Source of the DNA: Bacillus sp. SD088
GTDB lineage: Bacteria; Bacillota; Bacilli; Bacillales; Bacillaceae_C
Direction: 5' to 3'
Assembly: GCF_017355205.1 (NCBI RefSeq)
Contig: NZ_JADIJK010000009.1
Location: 119,327 to 183,326, forward strand
DNA: 64,000 nt
The notes below the pieces were generated by a model, which saw only the letters and a list, made by a program, of their open reading frames with translations, was not told the origin of the DNA and ran no database searches. Every line of letters starts with the position of its first letter. The stretch's first letter is position 1. Shown piece after piece: positions 34,452 to 44,020 of the stretch. The translations under genes and the position numbers were made by a program.

Positions 34452-35744
34452 TTAAAGCTTAATCAAATCGTCTATCTTTACAGCTTGCCCGGTCTTCAAT
34501 GAGATGTTGCCGGCGATTCCAGTCATGATCGATCTTGCTCCATCAATATGGGAGGCAGCCCTATTAAACTCATCCACTGTTGGCACACCAAATAGATCCT
34601 GCAGCAAGACCACATCCCCTCCACCATGGCCACCTTTTCCTTCCTGAATCTCTACCTCATACGGCTTGCCAAACATCGGCAAAACTCGAATGGTCTTCTC
34701 TTTTAACTTCCCTTCATCTTCTTTACTTCCACCTGAATTAATATAAGATTGTTCCCTGACAACTACTTCTAATCTACCTTTACTTCCATTAAATGTGATA
34801 ATAAATCCTTCCCATGGTAAATAGGCATTGAGTGAATAAGTAAGAATTGCTTTATTTTTATAGGTGACAAGAACGCCTAATGTATCTTCTATATCAATAC
34901 CGTCACCAAAAACGCTTTGATCTCGTTGGTACCCATCTTCTTTTTCTGCATCTAAATACATCGCCTTTAAATGAAGATTAGCTTCTAAATCAATCGCAAA
35001 TGGATCGTCTTTGGCATATTCATTCCCGTGAGCACGTTGATAAAAGTTCGTCACACCGCGTGCTTCGGCATTTTCTCTTCCATAATACCGTAAACCACCA
35101 GAAGCATATACGGTTTCTGGGGAAGAATTCAGCCAAAAATTAACTAAATCAAAATGATGGGTAGATTTATGAACAAGCAGACCGCCACTATTGCGTTTAT
35201 TACGATGCCATCTGCGGAAATAATCAGCCCCATGTTGTGTATTTAATGCCCATTCAAAATGAACTGAATGAACGTCTCCGATCACTCCATCTCGAATAAG
35301 TTCTCTCACTTTTGTATTGTGAGGGGCATAGCGATAATTAAATGTAACCCGCACATTTTTCCCGGTTCGGTCAATTGCATCCAAAATTGCTTTGGTTTTT
35401 TCAACATCGACGGTCATTGGTTTTTCTGTAATCACATCACAACCCAGCTCTAAAGCACGAATAATATAAGTATGATGCGTTCGGTCAACCGTCGTGACGA
35501 TAACATAATCGGGTTTTTCATTTTCAATCATCCTAGCAAATTCACTAGATCGATATGTCTTGATTTTTGGATGATCGTATTTCTCCTCTAGCAAACGATT
35601 CGCATAGTCCATTCTTATTTGATTAATATCGCAAAAAGCTAATAGTTCACAAGTATCCCTATAATCTCTTGCTAATGCGCCATAGAAGAATTCCGCCCTG
35701 CCGCCAGTTCCAATTAAGACATATTTTTTCTTCAATTTATTCAT
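34452..35744 (-). CDS. Gfo/Idh/MocA-family oxidoreductase
   Basis: A 430-residue NAD(P)-dependent oxidoreductase. The Rossmann fold starts at the N-terminus (VLIGTGGRAEFFYGAL), the EKPMTVDVEKT motif (about residue 103, with the conserved Lys that holds the substrate) follows, and then the C-terminal substrate domain with GGLLVHKSTHHFDLVNFWL. Members oxidise or reduce sugars and sugar acids, or cleave glycosides by a redox mechanism; the exact substrate is not clear. It is the second gene after an alpha/beta hydrolase whose promoter carries the LacI palindrome, which suggests a role in pectin-derived sugar breakdown. Confidence 0.88.
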   Translation of the reverse strand: MNKLKKKYVLIGTGGRAEFFYGALARDYRDTCELLAFCDINQIRMDYANRLLEEKYDHPKIKTYRSSEFARMIENEKPDYVIVTTVDRTHHTYIIRALELGCDVITEKPMTVDVEKTKAILDAIDRTGKNVRVTFNYRYAPHNTKVRELIRDGVIGDVHSVHFEWALNTQHGADYFRRWHRNKRNSGGLLVHKSTHHFDLVNFWLNSSPETVYASGGLRYYGRENAEARGVTNFYQRAHGNEYAKDDPFAIDLEANLHLKAMYLDAEKEDGYQRDQSVFGDGIDIEDTLGVLVTYKNKAILTYSLNAYLPWEGFIITFNGSKGRLEVVVREQSYINSGGSKEDEGKLKEKTIRVLPMFGKPYEVEIQEGKGGHGGGDVVLLQDLFGVPTVDEFNRAASHIDGARSIMTGIAGNISLKTGQAVKIDDLIKL

Positions 35745-35750
35745 CTCCTC

Positions 35751-36758
35751 TTATTTCAGTTGATCAACTAACCAATCATAAGAACGCTCTCCACTAATTT
35801 CATGCCCACCATTAAAAAGATGGGAGGCTAATAATTGCTCAACATCAAACGCCCGATACATTTTTTCGAGCTGTGTTAAAGCAGTTTGGACATGTTCCAA
35901 AGGAAATAGGGGATCCTCTTTCCCTGCTTCGATAAAAAGCGCTCTTGGTGCAATTAATCCGATTAGCTCTGGCATTTCAGCTATCTGTAAAATATTGGGG
36001 ATATAATTGTCTAAACAATGCCTTCTATCGATAATGCTTCCTGCAAACGTATTCGTATAACCACTGATGACTGTGGCCTTTATTCTTTCATCTAAAATCG
36101 AGGTAAAAGCAGTGACAAGGCCGCCACCCGATATCCCCATACAGCCAATATTGCTTGAATCAAATTCCTTTTGTGTTTCCAGATAGTCTATTACTTTTAT
36201 ACACTCGTGAACTCGTAATCCCGCTAGTGTTTTTCCATATAAAAGGAGTTGACTCGCCAAACGATAGCAAGAATTGTCACTAGGCTTTCCTTTTCCCTGA
36301 TCTTCTTGTAGTTTCCTGTCACCGAATCCAATTAATTCCGGGGCAACAACGGCAATTCCTTTTTCGACCAAATCAACAGCAAAATCCTCATGATAGGTGG
36401 ACTTCGCTCTAGCTGAGCCATCAGGGTTTAGACCAACCAATTCTTTATGACCGTATCCATGGCCATGAATTGCAAGTACTGTAGGCAATGGCAAAGTATG
36501 ATGTTTCGGTATTAGTAGATAGATCGGCATTTTCAATGATGGCATAGTTGCCAATTCAATTCGATAGCGTGTATACTCCCCCATATCTGCCTTTTCCAAT
36601 TCCGTCACTGTTTGTACTTCTGCTTTGCTAGAAAAATCACCTAGTGCCCTTGCAACCTTTTCCTTTAACGTCTGTTTCCATCGTTTATCATATTCTTCTG
36701 TTTGAACTGCCACTGTTTCTTTATATAACCGGTCCAAATATAAATCAGCAGACCACAT
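35751..36758 (-). CDS. Alpha/beta hydrolase (dienelactone hydrolase/acetyl-esterase type)
   Basis: A 335-residue cytoplasmic esterase-like protein. VLAIHGHGYGHKE (about residues 93-105) forms the oxyanion region, GISGGG (about 212-217) holds the nucleophile serine, and a late GHEISGERSYDWL supplies the likely histidine; an Asp in EAGKEDPLFP completes the triad. Such enzymes next to pectin and xylan genes often remove acetyl groups from imported oligosaccharides, which is an inference. The start at 36758 has AAAGGAAGG; an extension to 36776 is unlikely. It is followed after 6 bp by the Gfo/Idh/MocA gene. Confidence 0.82.
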   Translation of the reverse strand: MWSADLYLDRLYKETVAVQTEEYDKRWKQTLKEKVARALGDFSSKAEVQTVTELEKADMGEYTRYRIELATMPSLKMPIYLLIPKHHTLPLPTVLAIHGHGYGHKELVGLNPDGSARAKSTYHEDFAVDLVEKGIAVVAPELIGFGDRKLQEDQGKGKPSDNSCYRLASQLLLYGKTLAGLRVHECIKVIDYLETQKEFDSSNIGCMGISGGGLVTAFTSILDERIKATVISGYTNTFAGSIIDRRHCLDNYIPNILQIAEMPELIGLIAPRALFIEAGKEDPLFPLEHVQTALTQLEKMYRAFDVEQLLASHLFNGGHEISGERSYDWLVDQLK

Positions 36759-36801
36759 AGAATTCCTTCCTTTCAAGTGTTTTCTCTGCCGAGCTCGATG
36801 G

Positions 36802-36815
36802 TGATAACGCTTTCT
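36802..36815 (-). promoter_or_regulatory. cre-like site before the hydrolase operon
   Basis: On the minus strand AGAAAGCGTTATCA matches the cre consensus except for the first base. It lies between the LacI-type palindrome and the ribosome site, the same order as before uxaE and larA. Confidence 0.5.
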
Positions 36816-36825
36816 ATTTCAGTTT

Positions 36826-36841
36826 ATAACAACGTTGTTAT
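36826..36841. promoter_or_regulatory. Second copy of the LacI-family palindrome
   Basis: ATAACAACGTTGTTAT is identical to the core of the palindrome between uxaE and the LacI gene, 20.8 kb away. It sits about 70 bp before the hydrolase start, with TTGTTA inside it usable as a -35 box. An identical 16-bp palindrome in two promoter regions is unlikely by chance. Confidence 0.8.
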
Positions 36842-36910
36842 TTAGATGTTATAGTAAATTGCTCAAAAGAACAAGTCCTTTTTCTACTTTTTGATATGTT
36901 TTTCTCTTAT

Positions 36911-37042
36911 GTAAGAGGCTGAGACAAAAGTGTTTTCAAAACCGAACTACTAAGTTCATATCCCCCGCTCCGGAAATATACTTCGCTAATAATGTATCGT
37001 TCGTTCTTGGAGCTTAACGTTTTAATTATGTCCCAGCCTCTG
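36911..37042. repeat. Intergenic palindromic repeat, internally deleted copy
   Basis: Same inverted ends (AGGCTGAGACAAAAGTG and ATGTCCCAGCCTCTG) and the CCCCGCTCCGGAAATATAC block as the 1741 copy, but without most of the GC-rich core. It lies between the hydrolase operon promoter and the msrAB gene. Confidence 0.8.
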
Positions 37043-37071
37043 TTCATAGCTTATTGGGTTAATGGTGAGAA

Positions 37072-38028
37072 TTAACGAAATAAACTTAAAAATTCCTCAT
37101 ACCCTTCATCCTTTAATTTATCTTTCGGAACAAAACGAAGCGCAGCAGAATTAATGCAATATCGGGCATGATCTGGACCAGGTCCGTCATCAAAAACATG
37201 ACCAAGATGGGAATCAGCTGTTTTCGAACGAACTTCAATTCGGCGCATGCCAAATGATGTGTCTAGGTTTTCCTTTAATTCCGAACGTTGAATCGGTTTT
37301 GTAAAGCTTGGCCAACCACACCCAGCATCATATTGATCCTTCGAACTAAACAATGGTTCACCAGATACGATGTCCACATAGATTCCTTCCTCTGTATTAT
37401 CCCAGTACTCATTTTGAAACGGTGGCTCTGTGCCATTCTGTTTCGTCACTTCATATTGTAGTGGAGTTAGTTCTTTTTTAAGTTCTTCAACCGTCTTTTG
37501 CTTTTTCCAATTTTCACGAATAAATTGCGCTCGTCCTGATCCCTCTTTATAAGCATTATAGTGGAATGCATTTTTTTTATAATAATCTTGATGACTTTCC
37601 TCTGCTTTGTAGAAAGGAGCTGCTGGCAGTATTTCGGTGACGATTGGCTTTTGAAAGCGACCACTTTCTGCGAGCGCACGTTTGGAGGCTTCCGCTTGTT
37701 CTTTTTGCTCTTCATTATGATAAAATATCGCTGTCTTATAGGAACTTCCTCGATCACCAAATTGCCCACCAGGATCGGTTGGATCGATCTGTTGCCAAAA
37801 TAATTCTAATAATTTTTTATAAGGGAAAACACTTGGATCGAATGTGATTTGAATAGCTTCTACATGCCCTGTCGTATCAGAACACACCTCCTCATAAGTC
37901 GGATTTTCCGTATGTCCACCGGTATAACCAGAGATTACCTCTTTTATTCCAGGTTGTTCATCAAAAGGGGAAACCATACACCAGAAGCATCCTCCTGCAA
38001 AGGTTGCGAATTCATAAGCTTCAGCCAT
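37072..38028 (-). CDS. msrAB: Bifunctional methionine sulfoxide reductase MsrA/MsrB
   Basis: A 318-residue cytoplasmic repair enzyme that reduces both stereoisomers of methionine sulfoxide. The N-terminal MsrA domain has the catalytic GGCFWC motif (Cys at about residue 14) and [15 protein letters not shown]. The C-terminal MsrB domain (from about residue 170) has [18 protein letters not shown] and the catalytic Cys in RYCINSAAL. The usual zinc CxxC pairs of MsrB are absent, as in zinc-free MsrB forms. Fused msrAB genes are common in Gram-positive bacteria. It appears to be transcribed alone. Confidence 0.96.
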   Translation of the reverse strand: MAEAYEFATFAGGCFWCMVSPFDEQPGIKEVISGYTGGHTENPTYEEVCSDTTGHVEAIQITFDPSVFPYKKLLELFWQQIDPTDPGGQFGDRGSSYKTAIFYHNEEQKEQAEASKRALAESGRFQKPIVTEILPAAPFYKAEESHQDYYKKNAFHYNAYKEGSGRAQFIRENWKKQKTVEELKKELTPLQYEVTKQNGTEPPFQNEYWDNTEEGIYVDIVSGEPLFSSKDQYDAGCGWPSFTKPIQRSELKENLDTSFGMRRIEVRSKTADSHLGHVFDDGPGPDHARYCINSAALRFVPKDKLKDEGYEEFLSLFR

Positions 38029-38202
38029 CTCTTATCACTCCTTCTTATACATTTTAACCATTTTCAAGCATATTACACTATCTGGACTTTTCTCTATTGT
38101 ATCGTCCCAATCTCTAAAAATCCATCAATCGCTATAGAGAATATTCATTCAAATAGTGGGTACTCTAGATAACACATAATTAAAATTTTGGAGTACAAAA
38201 CA

Positions 38203-38790
38203 ATGACCTCAAAACAAACAGAACTTTTAAAGAAACTTGTAGAAATCGACCAAGATTTGATTCGTGTTGGGACGGAATATTGGAAAAAATATTCTTATAT
38301 TGACTCATGGCAATTTTGGGTAATTATTGCCACACTGATTCTCCCATTAATTTTCTTGTATTTTACCATTGATCGTAAGAAAATATTTCTTATAGGTTTT
38401 TATGGATTTAATGTTACGACTTGGTTTGGTTATGCCGATACAGCTTTTATGTACCTTGGCTTGAAAAATTACCCATATTACGCAATTCCTTTCTTCCCAT
38501 CTTTTTCATTTGAAGTTTCTCTGATCCCTATTTGTGCTATGCTTGTGTATCAATGGACATTGAATCATCAAAAAAATTATTACTTTTATACCCTGCTTTT
38601 AGCTGTTATTTTTGCCTTTATTGTTGAACCAATTGCCGCCAGTATCCATCTTACTAAGCTTGGTCCTAACATGAACTTTTTTAAAATCTTTCTAATCTAT
38701 ATAATTGTCTTCCTGTTTTCGAAGGCAATTACGAGTCTTTTTCTTTATTTACAAAAAAAAGCTAAAGGCAATGAGCTTAAAAACAACTAA
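38203..38790 (+). CDS. CBO0543-type multi-pass membrane protein
   Basis: A 195-residue protein with about five hydrophobic segments (IIATLILPLIFLYFTI, FYTLLLAVIFAFIVEPIAA and others) after a helical N-terminus. It resembles the CBO0543 family of unknown function found in Bacillus. The ATG at 38203 has GGAG nine bases upstream. It is a single gene bounded by a strong terminator. No function can be given. Confidence 0.7.
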   Translation: MTSKQTELLKKLVEIDQDLIRVGTEYWKKYSYIDSWQFWVIIATLILPLIFLYFTIDRKKIFLIGFYGFNVTTWFGYADTAFMYLGLKNYPYYAIPFFPSFSFEVSLIPICAMLVYQWTLNHQKNYYFYTLLLAVIFAFIVEPIAASIHLTKLGPNMNFFKIFLIYIIVFLFSKAITSLFLYLQKKAKGNELKNN

Positions 38791-38792
38791 TG

Positions 38793-38827
38793 ATCCCCCT
38801 CATTCACGATAAGTGAGTGAAGGGGAT
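38793..38827. terminator. Terminator after the CBO0543-type gene
   Basis: A stem of about 15 bp (ATCCCCCTCATTCAC / GTGAGTGAAGGGGAT) with a 5-nt loop and a following T-run. Confidence 0.85.
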
Positions 38828-38858
38828 TACTTTTTAACACTGTGGCAGGTGACGATTA

Positions 38859-39191
38859 TTAATGAATTACGACCGGCGTTCCCACCGAAACTCGGTTTGA
38901 TAGATCTAATACATCATGATTATACATTCTAATACAGCCGTGGGAGACATTTTTACCAATTGAAGAAGGATTATTCGTTCCATGAATACCATAATGCGGC
39001 TTGGATAATCCCATCCACAGAACACCAAATGGTCCACCAGGGTTAAGTTGTTTATTGATGATCTTATAAGAACCGTGAGGAGTAGGTGTGACGATTTTTC
39101 CAATAGCAACAGGATAGGTTTTGATCAGCTTAGAACCATCAAATAGCTTGAGCTGATGCTTTGGAATCGACACATCAATCCATAATGCCAT
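38859..39191 (-). CDS. Small L,D-transpeptidase (YkuD domain)
   Basis: A 110-residue protein consisting of one YkuD domain: [19 protein letters not shown] at the start, [21 protein letters not shown] and the catalytic SHGCIRM (Cys at about residue 86). The family cross-links peptidoglycan stem peptides or attaches proteins. No signal peptide or LysM domain is present, so export is unexplained; short YciB-like forms of this kind are known in Bacillus. The ATG at 39191 has AGGAG eight bases upstream; the longer frame to 39344 overlaps the neighbouring gene and is rejected. Confidence 0.85.
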   Translation of the reverse strand: MALWIDVSIPKHQLKLFDGSKLIKTYPVAIGKIVTPTPHGSYKIINKQLNPGGPFGVLWMGLSKPHYGIHGTNNPSSIGKNVSHGCIRMYNHDVLDLSNRVSVGTPVVIH

Positions 39192-39263
39192 GTCATCATC
39201 TCCTAGGTGTTTTGCGATATTGTATGAATAGAATGAAAGATGGTCCCTATAGTCAAAAAGGAA

Positions 39264-39299
39264 AAGCATCCTCTCTTCCAAAAGGAAGGTAAGATGCTT
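39264..39299 (-). terminator. Terminator between the membrane protein and transpeptidase genes
   Basis: AAGCATC...TCTTCC pairs with GGAAGG...GATGCTT around a short A-rich loop; the stem includes the stop codon of the upstream gene. Confidence 0.7.
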
Positions 39300-39666
39300 A
39301 AGTGCGTAAATTCCATAAAATATTATATCCGAAAAAGAATACACCTAAAACGGTGAGGGCCCCGCCTATGGTCGCAATGGGGAAAAAAATCGGGCTTATA
39401 CCTAATATGGCACAGGCGATACCAATCATCATGATTGGTAATCCAATATTATGGAGCCAAAAATGAATCTTTGCCGCTACAGTCTTTTCAAGTTTTGGAA
39501 AATGAACGTAAATTAAACCGATTATCCCAAGAGACATCCAACCAAGCAAATTTACATGAACATGAACAGTGGCCAATTTAAAAACATGTGTAGCAGACAT
39601 ATATAATCCAAACAAAAGACCAATTAAAAAATAAATGACTGCGATTTTTATCAATTTTACTCCCAT
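39298..39666 (-). CDS. Four-helix membrane protein resembling part of heme-copper oxidase subunit I
   Basis: A 122-residue integral membrane protein with four predicted hydrophobic helices. The segment [19 protein letters not shown] contains three His residues on one helix, and [12 protein letters not shown] another, which resembles the small cytochrome-oxidase-I-like proteins of Bacillus. It is too short to be a terminal oxidase and carries no full haem-copper site. The start at 39666 has TAGGAGG. Function unknown; a haem- or gas-related role is only a guess. Confidence 0.7.
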   Translation of the reverse strand: MGVKLIKIAVIYFLIGLLFGLYMSATHVFKLATVHVHVNLLGWMSLGIIGLIYVHFPKLEKTVAAKIHFWLHNIGLPIMMIGIACAILGISPIFFPIATIGGALTVLGVFFFGYNILWNLRT

Positions 39667-39789
39667 GAACCAACCTCCTATTACCATTCCTTAACAATCT
39701 ATGATGAATGGTTGGATGACATGCTTCTTTTTCTTAAGGCTGGAGCAATATACACATGCAAGGCTGGAAAATAAAAGTTCATTAAATAA

Positions 39790-39826
39790 AGGCATCCAAT
39801 CGACGTCTTTTAGTCATTGGATGCCT
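39790..39826 (-). terminator. Terminator after the GH31 gene
   Basis: An 11-bp perfect stem (AGGCATCCAAT / ATTGGATGCCT) just after the alpha-xylosidase stop codon, with AT-rich sequence following on the minus strand. It marks the end of the 45.9-39.8 kb operon. Confidence 0.8.
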
Positions 39827-39848
39827 ATAGCCTCTGCTTGACACTATA

Positions 39849-42164
39849 TTAGAATTGGATTTTAAAGCTCGTAGCAGATGGGGCTGGAGAAACTACCGAG
39901 CCCATTAATTCCTTTTTCCATTCACCTGAAGAGGTAAATGAGATTTCGTTTTGTCCAACAAAACAAACATGGTATAGTTTTTGCTTCATATTTGCTTGAA
40001 TTTCTATCGTTTTGTCGTTGCGCATGAAAGTAATTTGTCCGACCTCTTCACCATCCATATTATGAACGATTGTGGAAACCTCTTTTCCATCTTCTAATGC
40101 ATACACGTAGAATGTCATATTATCAGCATAATCATACTCAGGGCTTGTTTCTCTTTCGCCCATTGGAATAACTGTATTCTCTTTTACAAATAAGGGAAGA
40201 CTCATGTAGTCATATGTTTCTTTTCTCCATGTTCCTCCTTCTACGACTTCCCCTGTTAGGAGATGGCTCCATGTTCCTTTTGGTAAATAGTATGTGCCTA
40301 GTCCTTCCGCATTAAAAATTGGTGCAACAAGAAGCGAATCTCCAAGCATATATTGACGATCCAGTAAATGACAAGTTGGATCCTCTGGGAATTCAAGTAC
40401 CATAGCACGCATCACTGGTATCCCTGTATTCCGATTCTCAATCGCTGCATTAAATAAATAAGGCATTAAGCGATTCTTTAGCTTCGTAAAATGGCGAGTC
40501 ACATCCACTGCTTCCTCATCAAAGAGCCATGGAACGCGATAAGAGGTGCTACCGTGAAAACGACTATGACTTGAAAGAAGCCCAAAAGCTGTCCAACGCT
40601 TAAAGACATCGGGAGTCGCTGTGCTTTCAAATCCACCGATATCATGGCTCCAATAACCAAAACCGCTTAATGTAAGAGATAATCCCCCTCGTAAACTTTC
40701 GGCCATGGCTTCATAAGTAGAGTCACAATCTCCACCCCAGTGGACAGGGAACTTTTGACCACCTGCCGTAGAAGAACGAGCAAACAGTACGGCTTGATTT
40801 TCTCCTTTTTCTTCTTTAAGAAAGTCAAAAACAACCTCATTAAATTTATAAGCATAGTAGTTATGCATTTTATATGGATCAGAACCATCATGATAAACAA
40901 CATCTGTCGGAATTCGCTCACCGAAATCTGTTTTAAAGGAATCAACCCCCATATCAACTAATCGTTTCAAGTGATCTGTATACCATTTACAAGCGGCTGG
41001 ATTGGTAAAATCAACAATTCCCATTCCCGCTTGCCATAAATCCCATTGCCATACATCGCCATTCACTTTTTTAATTAAATATCCCTTTTCCGTTGCCTCA
41101 TCAAATAGCTTGGACTTTTGCGCAATATAGGGGTTAATCCATACACAGATCTTTAATCCTTTATCTTTTAGACGATTCAACATGCCTTGAGGATCGGGGA
41201 AATTATCACGATCCCACTCAAAATTACACCATTCAAATTCCTTCATCCAGAAGCAATCAAAATGAAATACGCTTAAAGGAATACCTCGATCTTCCATTCC
41301 ATCAATAAAATGATTGACTGTTTCTTCATTATAATCCGTTGTGAAAGAAGTGGTTAACCATAGACCGAAAGACCAGGCTGGAGGCAAAGCTGGTTTTCCA
41401 GTTAAATCTGTATAGCGCCCAATGACTTCTTTCGGTGTTGGACCATTAATAATATAATAATCTAAATATTCGCCTGGTACACTGAATTGAGTTTTAGATA
41501 CTAATTCTGAACCAATTTCAAAGCTTACTTGTTCGGGATGATTAACAAAAACACCATACCCTTCACTACTTAAATAAAAAGGAATATTTTTATAGGATTG
41601 TTCAGAGCTTGTCCCACCATCCTTATTCCAAATATCGACCGCTTGCCCATTTTTAACGAAAGGAGTAAATCTCTCGCCTAAACCATAAATTTGTTCCCCA
41701 ACATTTAGGTTTAGCTGACCACGCATATAAGTTGTTTCTTCTGGTCCTTTAATCCAGGCAAGTCCTTTTGCATTACCTTGATTTACCTTTCGATTTCCCT
41801 GATAGAAATCAAAACCAAAATGATTTTGATTAACCACTAGTTTCAAATCACCACTCGTAAATGATATAGCCTCATCTGTTTCTGTAATTATTGGTGTATT
41901 TTTCTCTTCTGCAAGATTAAAATATGGTCCATTATTTTGTCCACCTTTATAATGCCAAGTTTGCACGCGGATCACATTTTCTATTGGTGAGGATAGTTTA
42001 ACCGTTAATAAAGGTCCATCTAATGTGTCCCCCCTATGCTTAATATCTTTACAAGGTGTATAAAACGTGACACTATCTTTATTTACTTCATAATCATGTA
42101 CACCATGTGGATGGTGTATACTATATCCTTCACGTACCATCCAATTTCCGTCTGTAAATTTCAT
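39849..42164 (-). CDS. yicI: GH31 alpha-xylosidase, YicI type
   Basis: A 771-residue intracellular enzyme that removes alpha-linked xylose from isoprimeverose or xyloglucan oligosaccharides. The YicI features are clear: N-terminal GNWMVREGYSIHHPHGVHDY, WNKDGGTSSEQSYKNIPFYLS, the nucleophile Asp in SFKTDFGERIP and the acid Asp in HWGGDCDSTYEAM, then GFGYWSHDIGGFE. The start at 42164 has AAGGGG. It follows the binding-protein and permease genes, so xyloglucan oligosaccharides are a good candidate for the imported substrate of that system. Confidence 0.93.
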   Translation of the reverse strand: MKFTDGNWMVREGYSIHHPHGVHDYEVNKDSVTFYTPCKDIKHRGDTLDGPLLTVKLSSPIENVIRVQTWHYKGGQNNGPYFNLAEEKNTPIITETDEAISFTSGDLKLVVNQNHFGFDFYQGNRKVNQGNAKGLAWIKGPEETTYMRGQLNLNVGEQIYGLGERFTPFVKNGQAVDIWNKDGGTSSEQSYKNIPFYLSSEGYGVFVNHPEQVSFEIGSELVSKTQFSVPGEYLDYYIINGPTPKEVIGRYTDLTGKPALPPAWSFGLWLTTSFTTDYNEETVNHFIDGMEDRGIPLSVFHFDCFWMKEFEWCNFEWDRDNFPDPQGMLNRLKDKGLKICVWINPYIAQKSKLFDEATEKGYLIKKVNGDVWQWDLWQAGMGIVDFTNPAACKWYTDHLKRLVDMGVDSFKTDFGERIPTDVVYHDGSDPYKMHNYYAYKFNEVVFDFLKEEKGENQAVLFARSSTAGGQKFPVHWGGDCDSTYEAMAESLRGGLSLTLSGFGYWSHDIGGFESTATPDVFKRWTAFGLLSSHSRFHGSTSYRVPWLFDEEAVDVTRHFTKLKNRLMPYLFNAAIENRNTGIPVMRAMVLEFPEDPTCHLLDRQYMLGDSLLVAPIFNAEGLGTYYLPKGTWSHLLTGEVVEGGTWRKETYDYMSLPLFVKENTVIPMGERETSPEYDYADNMTFYVYALEDGKEVSTIVHNMDGEEVGQITFMRNDKTIEIQANMKQKLYHVCFVGQNEISFTSSGEWKKELMGSVVSPAPSATSFKIQF

Positions 42165-42305
42165 CTTACTCGAACCCCTTTTCAATTTCACAATAATTTA
42201 ATACAGATATACATGAGGGGACTGTCCCTTCCAAGTCTGACTTTATCACTCGTTATTCATTGAATTGTCAAACCCTTCATCAGGACAGCGCAATTGATCA
42301 TTCGA

Positions 42306-43973
42306 TTATTTTGTTCCCCATAATTTCATTGTATCTTGGGTAATTTTGGTCATTTCTGCATTTGCCTTTTCAATATCCATTTCAATAAGCTTATCTTGGA
42401 TTTCATCCCAAGCTTTATCGAAATCAGCAGGTTTACCAAGAATTGCTTGAGTTATTTTTTGTTCTGTATAATCATCCGCTTTTTGTTGAATGATTTGTAA
42501 ATCACTATTATTTGGAATCGTATAGTTTGCAGCTGCACCGTGATTGGAGATTCCTAGTTCCTCTGTGGAAGGGAACCAATCAATCCAACTCTCCATTCCA
42601 TATTCACTTAGCACTTCATTTTCCGCATCTGTATATGTGGCGATGATATCATCTTGTGTATCTGGTGTGATTGAATTACCGTTTGAATCAACAGCGCCAT
42701 TTCCCCATTGTGGGAATGGATAGATATATTGACCTACCCCTGTTTTTTCCGCATATTTTGCATCTGTTTTTCTTTGTTCTCTGTCATCGTCCTGCAGTAC
42801 TCTTTTACCATCAACTACATCATAATTCTCACCTTCAATTCCCCAATTCACAAGGATTTGTGCTTCTTCAGAGGCCATCCAATCAAGGAATTCAAATGCT
42901 TCTTCTTGATGTTCTGAAGTGGAACTAATCGAGATACCCCACCCTCCAGCAAAACCGTAGTCCTTTAATCCTTGCGACTTATAATTTTCATTCAACGTAA
43001 CGGGTAGTGGAGCATACGTTTTCCACTCTTTTCCATCTGCTTTCAATGCTTTATCGGCATCTTGATAATTCCAATCTTGGTCTGCAATTCCTAATACTCG
43101 ACCAGAAGACAATTTAGCAATATACGTATCCTCTGTTTGTGTGAAAGATTCAGGGTCGAGTAACCCAATATCATTCATGTGATTTAACCATTTAAAATAA
43201 TCTTTAATCTCAGGTATCATAAATTTGTATGTTGCTTCACCGGTTTCATCATCAATTGCCCACTGGCCGTCATCCGGTATACCAAGGGAGAATCCGGCTG
43301 GATTTCCAACCGTAATGAGCCAGCGCCAATCACTACCTAATAAGGAAAGTCCGATTGTCTTTTGTCCATCGATTTCAGGATGTTTTGCAATATACTCTGT
43401 TAATGCATCTTCGTAGTCTTCAAGCGTTCTAATTTCCGGATAGCCTAATTCGCGTAGAACATCCAATTGTATAGACGTTGTTCCACTTGTCTCCCAAAAG
43501 GCATTTTCTACACCATAGGTTCCTACTTGATAAATACTTGGATCATCAAGGGAATTTCTTAAGCGATCAAATTGATCTCCATACATTTTTTTCAAATTAT
43601 CGCCTTTTTCTTCAATTAAGTCGTCAAGCTTTATAACACCACCAGCTTCGATTAATTTTCCGATATCCCCTTTGGCAAAAATCATATCTGGGTATTCACC
43701 ACTGGCAATCATTAATGGAATGGCCTGCTCATCCCCACCAACTGGATGTTGGATGTCCAGTTTGATCCCTGTTCTCTTTGTAATTTCCTTAGCAACTGGA
43801 TCATCAAATGATACATCGCTATTCAGGTCCGCATTAAAGAATGTTAATGTAATAGGTTCATCAGATTTTGAGTCTCCTGATGACTTATCTGTATCACCGC
43901 TACATCCTGCAAGAGCAATACCTACAAATAAAACCAACATGGTTGACCACAAAGGCCATTTACGTTTAAACAT
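42306..43973 (-). CDS. LplA-type solute-binding lipoprotein of the second importer
   Basis: A 555-residue lipoprotein receptor with signal peptide and lipobox (LAGC, Cys at residue 24). It is of the same broad class as the three receptors at 0-9.4 kb but only distantly similar (PVGGDEQAIPLMIASGEYPDMIF, GGWGISISSTSEHQEEAFEFLDW). It lies between the permease pair (44021-45877) and the alpha-xylosidase, which together form an import-and-cleave unit. It starts with ATG after a GAGGGGG site. Confidence 0.92.
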   Translation of the reverse strand: MFKRKWPLWSTMLVLFVGIALAGCSGDTDKSSGDSKSDEPITLTFFNADLNSDVSFDDPVAKEITKRTGIKLDIQHPVGGDEQAIPLMIASGEYPDMIFAKGDIGKLIEAGGVIKLDDLIEEKGDNLKKMYGDQFDRLRNSLDDPSIYQVGTYGVENAFWETSGTTSIQLDVLRELGYPEIRTLEDYEDALTEYIAKHPEIDGQKTIGLSLLGSDWRWLITVGNPAGFSLGIPDDGQWAIDDETGEATYKFMIPEIKDYFKWLNHMNDIGLLDPESFTQTEDTYIAKLSSGRVLGIADQDWNYQDADKALKADGKEWKTYAPLPVTLNENYKSQGLKDYGFAGGWGISISSTSEHQEEAFEFLDWMASEEAQILVNWGIEGENYDVVDGKRVLQDDDREQRKTDAKYAEKTGVGQYIYPFPQWGNGAVDSNGNSITPDTQDDIIATYTDAENEVLSEYGMESWIDWFPSTEELGISNHGAAANYTIPNNSDLQIIQQKADDYTEQKITQAILGKPADFDKAWDEIQDKLIEMDIEKANAEMTKITQDTMKLWGTK

Positions 43974-44020
43974 TTTTTAATCCCCCTCATTTGTTATGTT
44001 TATATCAAAAAATTGATACC

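Noticed and set aside
38859..39344. 161-residue form of the L,D-transpeptidase
   Set aside because: The extra 51 residues run through a terminator and overlap the neighbouring gene; the ATG at 39191 has a good ribosome site and gives a whole YkuD domain.
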